NCBI GenBank assembly: GCA_900239685.1 | Contig: OENT01000052.1 | Coordinates: forward strand, 62,001 to 126,000 | Reading direction: 5' to 3' | DNA: 64,000 nt | DNA from: Rotaria macrura | Lineage: Eukaryota; Rotifera; Eurotatoria; Philodinida; Philodinidae | Part shown: positions 10,056 through 21,677 of the stretch, piece by piece | Layout: each line of letters starts with the position of its first letter | How positions within the stretch are numbered: position 1 is the first letter of the stretch | Notes under the pieces: generated by a model | The model's input: only the letters and a program-made list of their open reading frames with translations | What the model was told of the DNA's origin: nothing | Database searches by the model: none | Made by a program: the position numbers and the translations under genes

Positions 10056-13000
10056 ATGACATCAATTTCGGTTCACTTCACACGATTGATGAAAATGGCA
10101 CATGCAACAAGGACATTTTGGACACAAGCTGAAGCACTCGAATTTATAACCGAACGACAAAAAGATAATAAATCAGTAAATTGTCATTGTTGACCTATGG
10201 AATGATATTTCTATTGTTTCCTGTCATTCAAAGGGAGAAATTCTTTATTTATTCAGTTTTGAATCTCAGCCAGAGGGAAAACGTCGATATCAGGTTGCTG
10301 ATATTGATATTTTTATTCATGAATATTAGTAAGAATTCATTTTGCTTTTCTTCCTGTTCATCGATGAAAATTAATTTAGTCAATTGCCACCTAATCAACG
10401 TCACACATATGAAATTATCATCGATAGTAAGCAGAATTGAAATAGTTCAATAGAATCTCAGCCCGTGAATTTTAGAAAAACCATCTAAACTTTATTTTGA
10501 TCTTGAATATGACAGAAGTGTGAACCCAAAACTTGATGGACCAAGATTAACCAACAATTTTGTTCAGGTATTTTTTGTTGATCCATATTTAAAATGAACT
10601 GCGTACAAATGTTACGACTGGCATGTATGTTTGCTTTCGGTTTCCTCGATTTTTCAATGCCTCGTTTTCCTCTGAAATACGACATTGCAGTCAAATAAAA
10701 AGTGAAATCGACGTAGAGATAAATATACGAACATGTTGTCTTGTTAACACAATCACGCACGGTTGTGAATGAGAATGTTCCCCACAGTCATACCGACGAT
10801 GTTGACAACTGATAAAAAACGAAGCACTCCAAAATTAAATAACAATTTTCATGATCATTATTTAATAGATCAGTGTAGATGTTTCTGTTGTAATTCTGTG
10901 GTGTACGATGTTAAATAAACAGAAACTCGGTGATTCGGAAGGCAACTTCATCCATCGTAATGCGTTTGAGACAGTTGTAAGTTTTTGTATTTCGGTATCT
11001 GATGCTTGTGTATTGCCTTTTCAATAGAGAAAGTCAGTTTTCAAATTAATTTTTAACACTGCAAAATCTGAGAAGTTTTCAAACGATTAAGATTTCGACA
11101 ATCTACAGAAGGCAATAAATTGAAAATTAAAATAAGTAGTCTTCCTATCCGAAATAGTTGAGCATCGTCTCTCAATTGAAAACATTGTTATTTCTTCAAG
11201 TTGAAACCTATCAAAATAATCGTCTACTAGTCATTTATACTTGTAAAGCTTAATGTTTGGAAATATGGGTGTCAGAAAAGTACGGAGACGTTGAATTGGT
11301 CTTTTTTCCTCATTTAATCTATCAATATTTAAGTGTTATTGGAAGAATCCTTTATCAACTTCGACAACTGATCATAATCAATTGCTCTTTGAAACACTTA
11401 ATATTGGAGAATAGATATGTAAAATATCGAATCCTGCTCTGGTTACTTCTTTATGTCATAGTTCTTGTATTAGAAAGACGATGAAACACTAGTTCAAGCT
11501 TTATATCCTTAAGAGCATAAAACTTTTGTCAAACAAATGATTCTCATTGCTTCACTATCAAGTGTATTAAATAGAATGGTAAGCAATAATAAGGACGAGT
11601 GTTTATCATTTGGAAGTACATATATCCAATTCAGCTTTACTTAAATAATAGAACAATTCATGCTGTTTACTCGTAGCTATGAAATTTACGATTTTTTAAA
11701 ATCTCGTTTACTCATCACAATCAAGTAATTGAAAAATTGTTTATTCATCTAGTACACATCGATAATTGTGTATCGTCGTCTAACATGTAATTAACTATGC
11801 GCAAGCTTTAAAAAACAGAAGATTTTAACATGGACTTAGGATCATCACCTCGAGCTTCAGACACAAAAAAGTAAATTGTATTGTTCGACGAATGATACAA
11901 TGGTAGTTGTCTGGTCTAATATTGTACAAAGGCGAATCTAATGTGCTCATCACAAGTCTTAACACTATCGAAAAACGAAATATTCATAAGTATTGTTATC
12001 ATCATCCCATTTATACGTTATAGAACTTGAGAAATTTCGATATTGCAATTAAGTCGATATCAAATATTATAAAATCTATGTTGAGTGTTCGTATACTACT
12101 GACTATTAAGCTTGTCCTTGGTTGTTACTGATCTTAATTCTTTCGTGAGCTTATTAATTAAACTATTGACTAGTTAGGATATCATCTTCTGTTTGGAAAG
12201 TCTCGATATGTAAACAAAATAACCTGATATATAAACTTTACTCCAGTTTGTTCTCAATTTTATGCGAAAACGAAGTGACGATTTGGCTTATTCTTTCAAA
12301 GATGTTCTTATTCTTGATTCAACGTAAGTTAAAACAAAATCCTGATTTCAAAATTTTCATAAAAAAAAATTTTTTTGTAGATCAATAAAAAAGTTTAGTC
12401 GTCATTTAATATTTCAAACCAAAGATCCATTTCTTGATAATATAGCCGTTGGTAAATTTGTGAATCTTATCTTAGAAGATGTTCATGGTTGTTTAATTAA
12501 TCATCAATGCTCAGCCATTACGAATCTTTCCATGCATCACATTCAACAAACTCAATCAAATTGTGATTCAGTAGTTTTTGCTAAAAATCTTCTTTCAAAT
12601 CTTGAACAAAATTTATCACGATTTCAACACTGTGAATGTATTGATGATTATTCTGAACTCAAATTTAAAGACATAGTGGAATTTATCGTTAAAAAAAGTG
12701 ATGGCAATGGTATAGCATGGTTTTGTGATATAGGCTAGTAAATCTTCATAGATCAACAATACGTCTATCGCGATTGATATTTAGGTGTGTATACAAAAAA
12801 TCGAGCGTTTCGATTACTTCGTTCAAGTAAATTCGATAAACAAGAATATTTTACTGTTGCACGGGAAAATCAATGGAAACCAATATTACGACGAATACGT
12901 CCAACAATAACTCAACCCAATGAAGCTGAACGGCAAACATTTATGGCTTCGCTAGTTTATTTTAATAAGTAATTTGGTTAAGTGATACATATAAATGAGA

Positions 13001-14329
13001 CAACAATTGTGTTCGCTTTTCGAATCGATAAAATTCATGTATATTTCAATGATGTCTAGATGAATAAGAGCGAATAGTCTGCTACTATTAATTTCTTATC
13101 ACCAATATTGCATTTTCTATGCGTCAATACGGTCCATCCAAGAGATTCCATTCATAGTACTTCGTAGATATGATTGTATACATATTTCTTAGATATTTTG
13201 AGAGAATTAGAATAAGAAAGTGACGCAAGCTTTATATGTTTCAAATATTTTTATGAACTTGTTTCTCGATTGAAAAATTCTTCATAAAAATCTGTAAGTC
13301 AAATCCTCTGATTTATGATACAGCATCGTCAAATAAAATAGGACTTGGTGATTTGATCATAAATATATTTCAGTAAAAAATTCAATTTCTTATCGAAATA
13401 TCTTCCAAAAATTTCAAGCTAATATTTTAACAAAAACAAAGTTTGAGGAAATATTTGATCTATGAAATACACTTCAGTCGATATATTTATTACAATTTCT
13501 CACGAACAGGCATAAATATAGCTGAAAATTCAGCTAGTCTAATTCAAACTATCGATGAGTAAAAGAAGTGTGTAATCGTACGATTTATCAATAGCTATAT
13601 TCGTGTCTAGAGTTCAAGAATCACATAAATACAAAACGTACCTTCCCCTAACACCCTAATGCGTTCTCAAAAGATACATGCACTCAATTCATTCAGGAAG
13701 TTTCAAATTGTGTTCATCGTACTGTATGCTTGCCTTGTAACAAAAGAAGAAGAAATTTCTTTTTGCATTCATCTAGGCCTATACGAAGATTTATTCATGT
13801 TGACGATGAAAATTTCACAGCCGTACAAAATTTTCATTCACGCACCCAACGTGCGACTCAGTCATCGTACATGACAGAAGATATACGAAAAATGTCATTA
13901 GATTATCCTGAATTAATTAATTTTGTGACAAATCTAGCACGTGACAAAAAAGATGATAGCAACAATATTCGTGCAAGTCGTTTGTACAAAGCAAAAGAAA
14001 TTCAAAATGATTTTCGATGGGAAATCAACTTTTTGTTTACGGGTGATTATAAATATTGTGAAAATATCAAGCGTCATCACAAACAAAATAATGTTTAGTA
14101 AGACTTGATCATTGAAATAAGAAAGACGATGACTTTTCATCTCTCGTTCAGTTTTGTAGTTGATATGCGTAAAGGAACATACAGACAAAAATGCCATGAT
14201 CCCGATTGTAAAACATTTCAAAGCGTTGAAAAATTCATACCAAAACATGTTACTCCTTGGCTAATGGTACTCGACGAAGAATGGGAAAGTAACAGTTCAC
14301 AAACGATGGAAGAAACATTATCAATTTAA
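10056..14329 (+). CDS. PRIMPOL: PrimPol, primase-polymerase
   Basis: Archaeo-eukaryotic primase-family enzyme that reprimes stalled forks and bypasses lesions in nucleus and mitochondria. Nine exons close in frame: 10056-10175, 10234-10328, 10380-10426, 10476-10567, 12247-12323, 12381-12733, 12785-12954, 13697-14097, 14152-14329, giving 510 residues (human 560). Catalytic motifs are all present: DLE as KLYFDLEYD (D96, E98), SxH as FSRHLIF (S150, H152), and the third Asp in CDIGVYTKNR (D260). The zinc finger C439-H446-C466-C471 has exactly the human spacing (7, 20, 5). Intron 4 is 1.68 kb and intron 7 about 0.74 kb; the intron 6 donor is GC. Only about 39 residues follow the zinc finger, and I see no clear counterpart of human RPA-binding motif A. 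The start and the 12954 donor are the least certain points. Confidence 0.92.
10568..12246 (+). other. Long intron 4 of PrimPol
   Basis: The exons on either side join in phase 0 and align across the junction with the human helix after the DLE motif, so no exon is needed inside this 1.68 kb. The short open frames within it (for example 11257-11484) have no recognisable similarity. Confidence 0.75.
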
Positions 14330-14397
14330 ATTTTATTATTTATGTATGAGTATATTGTTAAACCAAATCTATTTTTTGTTTGATAGTTAAAAAGATA

Positions 14398-14403
14398 AAT
14401 AAA
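14398..14403 (+). promoter_or_regulatory. Poly(A) signal of PrimPol
   Basis: AATAAA lies about 70 bases after the PrimPol stop. Confidence 0.4.
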
Positions 14404-16524
14404 ATTCATTCATGTATTTCATTCATTTTCACAAATACATTTGAAGAAAATTTCTAATTTGAAAGGAAATAAATGATTGAAGAAAGTTTTAAGTTTGATT
14501 CGATACAGATATACGGATTGCATAGATCTTCATCTGGTATGTATATATATATATAAATATATAGTATAGAAAAGTTGGTGACTATCTTTTTAATAGATGA
14601 GATGAATTGTTGTACATAATTAGAGATGAGCTGCCCACGCAGTCACATAAGCGCCAAAACGGTATTTTAATGTGTTGAAGGAAAAAAAAGCAGAGAAAGA
14701 ACGCGTTTAAGTCGTTTAGTTTACAGGGAAAAGAAGACAGCGCGTATAAACGAGTTCATCTCGCCATAACGCGTTTTCACGCATCTAATAGATGAATTTG
14801 CAGAAATCAATGCATTTTGACAGTAAAGTTGACCTATGCTATAGATGCAGATGAACTTTAACTCGGTTCGTTCAGTATTACTATCCTATTCCTTCCTTTA
14901 TCCCTCCACTTCAAGAAAATCATAAACGAGAAGAAGCACCGATGTGTCGACACCTGTGAAGTTACCATTTTGTTGCTGCGTTATATTTCATTTTAATTAA
15001 AAATACTCAGAGGCAGAAGCTCACGCTTCTAAAATCTCTAAACTAAATATTTATAAATAAATAATAAAAATTTTTTTAAATTATTGATAGATATTAACTG
15101 AAACTGAATGAAAAGCTCTGATTATTCAATGAAACAATAAAATATCGACTAAATATTCGTTAAGAGTTGCACTTGTAGAAATTGGTTTCCCGGAATGTTC
15201 GTTTAATATCAGTAGTAAATTTTAAGAAATCTAGTAACGCGTAAGTCTAGTCTAATCGTAAGTTGACTCCCTCCTAATTGTAAGATCCTTTGGTCGAATC
15301 TATACTAGTACGCAAAACAACTCGTTATAATGCATTCTCAATAATGAAGAAAATACAAACTTAATTGGTCTCGACTAATTTTTTTCTTTCACTAAACGCG
15401 TTTGAACGTTCAGAAACCAGAATCGCATTTAAACGGTTTAATTTCACATTTCTGAATGCTAGAGGATCCGTCAATTTATAACGTGTTAAAAGGCGAAAAT
15501 TTGGACATTTTTTACTGTGTAGAACGCGTTGAATGAGAAAAATAAAAGGCATTGTTTAACATGTTTTTTTTCCGAATTTTGACTGCTAGGGTGGATCAAA
15601 AATGATGACGGTAGGAATATTAGCAAGTAAAACTGATGTTTCGATCAAAAACGTTTGAAAAGGATTTAATGACGATCATATACGTTATAATTCTAAATTT
15701 GATATTCATCAGCCTAGTCCTGCAGTTGATGAATAGTTTGTACATTGATACGCTTTACATCATATGGACCAATACAAATTCTGAAAATTTGTGGTAGAGT
15801 CAACCGTCTAAGCTTATGTGTGCAGATTTGTGGTCGTTTTTTAAACAAATGACCTAATCTTCATCAAAACCATTCCGAATGCTATCTTCCAATATTCAAC
15901 TTGAAATCGTGCAATGAGATTAACATTAATTAAAATAATCTACTGAGACATTATCGCATCTTTTGATTTGCTTCTATCCAGAAATAAATGGTATTAAATA
16001 ATCTGTTATTGTATAAATGTCATGTAAACGAGAGTGTCTGAACGTAGCTTTATCTTAAAAGATAAAATTAGTAACAGAATCTTATTCATTTCACAAAAGG
16101 CTATTCTCATTTCTACAAGCCTTCGTAAAACATTTTTTAAGTAGTTAAAAGTTCGAAAGATGAATTTTCTCAAAACTAAATCATTCATGTAAAAGTCATC
16201 GTAAATTTCTAAGATCTGAATAGCAACTGTTTCTCGTGTGATATTCTGAGTAAAAATGATTGTTTCTAGTTTATCTTTCTATCTTGATCTTTTTTAGATA
16301 TGCTCGTACGAACAATGTAATTATTACAATCGGTTTATTATACGTCATCTGTATTTTATATCCGATGAGTAATTACATTTTAAATACGAACTTTACTCTG
16401 AGTAAAGTGAATTCTATTTTGGTTGATGTTTTTTAAATGATAAGTTGATGATTATATATATATATATATCAATGGAATAATTATTAAAAATAATGAAAGC
16501 AATAGAATGATACACAAACCATTA

Positions 16525-17926
16525 GAGTCCTGCAACGGGTTCAACTTTTTGAACCAGCACCCACCCCGACAAATGAGTCAGAGCCCGAACCCGACCCGAC
16601 CCGAGCAATAATATAAAATGTTTTTTTTCAACAAATACATTATGTACACATTGTACGTAACTGTCGACTTCATCCTTAGTGTCTTTAACCCTTCGTCAGC
16701 ATCCTTATTTTATAACTTCATCGACGTTCTAGGTTCCACTTTAACCCTTGGGTAGAAAATTTCAGACAATCAATACTTTTGTTTTATTCAAGCGACTCAT
16801 TTCTGTATTAGCGGTGTTAACCCTTGCTTGATGTCATCATTTTATAACTTCCTCGGTGTTCTAGGGTCGAACTGGACCCGTACCTTTATTTTTTCCTGTT
16901 TAGACCTATATATAATTTCTCGTATGCATATTATAAGTTGCTGAAGACTAGAGATTAGAGAAGAAGATTCATCTGAAACGCGAAGTGGTAAAGTTGTATT
17001 AAATACAAAACCGACAAGTGGGTCTACTTGTACCCCACGACACCGAGAAACGGTTAATACGATTAAAACAATTCTATCATGTAGCAGTTGATTTAGGTTT
17101 TTCTAGTATCGGATATTCGCCATTTTCAATAGAGTTTCGATTATTTTCCATTAAACTCATTTCTGAACAATAATAAAAAGAAAATTAAAAATATGAAAAA
17201 GAAATATTTCTTTCTTCGAACGAAAATATCTCACAGCGTTTTAATAGACATCTGAAAAGGAGTACAAATGGGTACTTCATTTCTGTTGGCAAAGTATATT
17301 TTGGTACTTTGCTCTAGATAACCAAGTACCTCCAAGTATCAGCAAAATAAGTTGATAAACTTGGCGAACATTCATCGTATAAGAATATATTATTCAACAA
17401 GAACAGTTCCAGAAGATAATTATTGATTGTCTCAAAATCTAATAGGACAATAGAAATTTCGATAGCGAGCTCGATTAAACTAAAAGAAAATATCCTCAAT
17501 TTCATCTGCAAGTAAAATACATAAACAAGAGGGAGAAGAGGGGCAATTTAAATAATGACGAAAAATGAAATAAAGTACATTTCTATCTTAGACATCACGC
17601 TACAGGTACTTTGCTTTTTGTGCTAATTAAAAAATACCGTAGTTTTCAAAAGTCTCAAATACTCTGTATACGTTGCTTTTGCTTAAGATAGCTAACGTTA
17701 AAATACTATATATCGCATGCATTCGTACATTATTTTGAACATCAATCAATAGATTCATACTTCACTTTTCATTCTATGTACCATAGAAAAAGATACATGA
17801 CAGAAACATGTGTTATGAAAAAATAGAACCCGACAAAACCCGACAAATTTTTGAATCAAATCCGACCCCGACCCGACAGGACTTGAACCCGCACCCACCC
17901 ACGGGTCGGGTCGGGTTGCAGTACTC
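16525..17926. mobile_element. TA-flanked element with GGGTCGGGT-rich ends, 1.4 kb
   Basis: The ends read inward as GAGTCCTGCAACGGGTTC and GAGTACTGCAACCCGACC, flanked by TA on both sides (16523-16524, 17927-17928). Next to each end lie repeated ACCCGACCCG words, while the middle is AT-rich and has no transposase frame. It is non-autonomous, of a TA-target DNA transposon type. A one-ended relative sits near 45819 in a NuMA intron. Confidence 0.7.
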
Positions 17927-19049
17927 TACAAGCCATGCATATTAACGATAGAACAAACAAAAGTTAGGTGAGAATCATGTCCGATTCGAATGTCAAATAT
18001 AATAACAAGTGAAAATATGAAATTTTGGAAATAATTCTTATCGAAGAGAAATCACACGATCGTACATATTTAAGATTAATAGTGAATCGGCTCGTTCCCC
18101 TAAATCTTTGTATTTCACTTGAACCAGACAGTTTTTTTCCTCTTTATCAGTAGAAAAACCTACATTTCCATCCATTAGTTGATCTAAATATCGATGAATG
18201 AGAAAACAAGTGCGAATAAAATATATTATCACAAAACTACTCAATCATTACGTAACAATTAGTTCGTAAAGAATGGTTTAAGAACATTTAAAGCTATATG
18301 ACACATCAACTGTGCAAATGGCATCTAAATCGAGTTCTTTACACTATATGTATACTTATTAGCATTAAAAATATTGCCTTGTATTTCGAATTAATTTTAT
18401 AAATCACTAGAGAAGAATTCATTATTCAAACTTATTATGTATCTAATTACAAATAAAATGTTTTACTCATTTCCATCAAATTTTTCTCTTGACCTATCGT
18501 AAATTTGAACGAAATTCCATTGAAAAACTCGATTGAAATAAAAACAAATTTCTAGTTTGTTATAAAAATAGTAGTGAGAAAAATATTAATCAGTATGACT
18601 TTATATTTATACGTCTAAAATGTGAATGTTACGCAAACTTAAACACTCACATGGTCGACGAAAATGATATGTATGTATGAAATCTTGTTCGAGAAAACAG
18701 GTCTAGAGGAAAGTCAATACTATCTTTCTAAAGTGGTACACATTGCTCGGTTCTAATGACTCACTCGAAGAATCGACGGAAAAATTAAATTTCTTTCCAT
18801 TTTTTCGATAAAGTCTTCTATACGTTGTGTAACTTTTTCTTATTGAATGATGTCAAGATTCTTTCTTTTCTGTCCCACGTGAAAACGGTTAAGTAATAAC
18901 AAATCAGAGGGAGAAAAAAAATTCTCTTTTCTGATACCCAGCTTGCACACATGCACTACTAATAATATTGTATTATTTACTAGAAAAAAAATAATATACT
19001 ATTCTCGAAAAAGAAGCTCATCCAATCGGGAAAACTATTTACAGTGAAA

Positions 19050-20901
19050 ATGACTGATAATGCATGTAAGTCTATTATGTTTGAAACTCTCATCAATATG
19101 ATGATGAAATCTTTTTCTATTTTAGATGTATTCACTATGGATTCGGGACCATTTCTTGATGTAATTCCAATCGTATTGAGCTATTTAGACTTACGAAGTC
19201 TTGTTCATTTGGCACAGACATGTCATTTCTGGAAAAACCGAATTTATAGCGATTTAAAATTATGGCCGAATATAATCGAATTACCATACATCGGCTATAT
19301 AGCTGGTATAAATGATACGCGCCATCAACCTGAAGAAGCCATTAAAGCGAAGCTATGGTCTATGGTGTTGCCTCCGGAGGATCCGAAAGCTTTGGAACAT
19401 GTTTTGGAAAAAATTGCATCATCAGACGAAAGTATTCAACGATTTCAACTAGTAAAACAAGTAAGATAGAAGATAGAACTAAATATGAGGGTAGGAAAAG
19501 TAAACATTTGTTTCGAATTTTATCTTACATCAAGTACATCTTGAATTTCTGATGCATGTCACTGCCTTCGGAATTTAATCCATCGAAAAATCTATTTTAT
19601 GTGAGTTCGAAACAGAACGAATGAAATCAAAACCTCTTACGCATGATTTAGATTTGACAAAATTGAATCATTTCAAATGATATTTTTGTTTATTTTGTAG
19701 ATTCTCTACAAAAATTATATTCATACTGACGAATCTCTACGTATTACAGCTCTACTATTTCCTTCAGTAAAAGAAATCAGTTTCGAAGGTGATTTATTAA
19801 CACTAATCGGTATTCAACACATAGCTGAGTGTTGTAAACAACTTAGGCATATTGAATTTTATGAATGTCACAATATTGATATATCCGATGCTTGTCGTCC
19901 ATTCAATACCGAAGTCCATAAACAAAACTTAGAACGACTTTTTATTCATCATGGATGCTTACGTAAACATAATACCAATTTCAGAATTGAAGATGTTATA
20001 CCATTCATGGCATTGTGTAAACGATGTGGACTTTATTTCAACGAGGACAATAATACAAAAGAGATGTTGTGTCTCTATCATCCGGGGGCAAGTACCGTAA
20101 AGTATTTTCAAAAATTGATTGAGTTCATGAAAGCTTCGATTAGTCGCTCTTTAAGTTAGTCATTGAAAAAAACTTAAATAAAACAGATGGTAATCCTAGA
20201 GAAGAAACTTTAATGAATACTAAATCAGACCTGAATATAAAATCTAGAATTGGTTCGTAATTAATTGTTGTTTTTGCAGACAACTGTTTTTGTTAAATTA
20301 TTTAACGATTGTACTTTGATTGACGAAAGAACTGTCAGGAGAAATAGTCAAGATCTACATAGGATCATGTTATTATATACAACTCAAATTGATGCGCACT
20401 GAAGCACAAGACATTGCTAGTAATTAAAAATTCGTCATTGTTCATGCATTGAACTACATGTCGAAAATTCGAATGTAGACATGAATTCGATTTATGGATG
20501 TTGCTCTTGGTTCTTTGATGATTTAAGATAAATTATATGAATCTGTTTCTCTTCAGAGATACTATGGTTATGGTCATAGTTGCTCATCATTCGATTGCTG
20601 CGGTAGCAACACACCACGATATCCATCAACCTTAGGTTGTCAATACACTTATCATGAGAAGTGGATCGATCCAACCTTTCGTGGGATTAACAACACTGAA
20701 TTGCTTGATGGGTAAATAGATGAAAATCTTGTTTTAGATTGAGATAGATAGATAAACTCGAGTTTTCTTGCTTTTAGACATCCAGAATATATGTTTCAAA
20801 AATATAAAGACGATTTATTTGCATTGAATTTTACTAGTAGACGTGATCTTAGTGAATGTTATAAATTATGGAAATCGAAAGGAATAGCAAACACAAAATA
20901 A
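19050..20901 (+). CDS. F-box protein with C-terminal Cys/His zinc-binding cluster
   Basis: Probable substrate receptor of an SCF (Skp1-Cullin 1) ubiquitin ligase. Five exons close in frame: 19050-19065, 19126-19460, 19701-20096, 20557-20711, 20778-20901, giving 341 residues. Residues about 15-55 form an F-box (IPIVLSYLDLRSLVHLAQTC followed by FWKNRIYSDLKLW). The middle has leucine-rich-repeat-like segments (about 140-200). A Cys/His cluster follows: C223-C226-C241-H244 (in CLYHPG), C258, C263-C264, C277 and H282. The order resembles CHORD-type zinc domains (C..C..C.YHPG..C..CC..C..H), but the match is not close enough to name it. The 59-bp first intron is also open in frame, so retention would add residues rather than stop the protein. 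Substrate unknown. Confidence 0.8.
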
Positions 20902-21677
20902 GTGATATATGATTAAACAATTTTGCCAAGATGTTTACGCACTGCTTCGTCCATGATATGAAATAAAACTTGAAAAATCTTTCTATTGACAAATCAGAAG
21001 AAAACTAGTCACTATACTGATAGCTATAAGTATGATGACTGTTTAATATCTACATTCTAGAAAATCATGATCGATTGCTGTAAATAGATATTTCTCTTAC
21101 ACGATTCGACAGTGAATGTCGACTGATTCAGATTCTCAATATCTTCTTTTACGTTATTTTTCTCTGTTGGCTACTCATGGAAATTATGTGACTGTGGAAA
21201 TATTTTACAGTCCAAAATAGTGTGCTTGAACCTACTGAAAAACGAACGCACTAGGCAAATAGAAAGTTTGATTTTTTTCTCTATCCACTTTGATCGGGAC
21301 TGATGTCAATACCTGTATTTCAATATATGAACTTATAAATTTAACGTTGCTTATGATGACATTATGGATGTGCAGGTCTAGGCGTTTGAATCTGAAATAT
21401 TGATGTGATTATGCTTTAAACGGATTCATACAGTGACAAGTACGCACAGATAAACTAGCACACGTAACCCACACCCTTGAATATAATTTTTTTTAAATCA
21501 GATAATAGAATACAATTTGTTTCTTAAGAATAATTAGATAAGTTTAGAAAACAATAAAATTATTTCAGATGGTATCTAAATTCAAGTAAAATATCCATGA
21601 TATTTTTTAAAATAGATGTTCGAATGATCTTTTAATTGTAGATTCTGTGTTCACTGACATTCAAAGAATCCAATACA
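20902..21677. other. Convergent intergenic gap
   Basis: This gap separates the 3' end of the F-box gene from the 3' end of the minus-strand helicase-PARP gene. I see nothing in it beyond AT-rich presumed 3' UTR sequence. Confidence 0.5.

Larger units (their letters stand above)
14330..19049. other. 4.7-kb intergenic spacer, repeat-bearing
   Basis: No gene was recognised between PrimPol and the F-box gene. It contains the 1.4-kb TA-flanked element at 16525-17926 and ACGCG-rich segments at about 14640-14830 and 15379-15545. The latter has weakly inverted ends around AACGCGTT and could be a small decayed element. A minus-strand frame at 18038-18244 reads smoothly but lacks neighbours to confirm it. 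Confidence 0.55.

Noticed and set aside
12955-12970. Alternative PrimPol exon 7 end at 12968 (donor gtaatt)
   Set aside because: It leaves a phase that cannot join the conserved exon 8 frame, whereas the weaker donor at 12955 joins in phase 0 and matches the human SLVSN region.
18038-18244. Smooth 68-residue minus-strand frame
   Set aside because: It reads plausibly (for example a charged middle), but no adjacent exon or family supports it, so it was not called as a gene.
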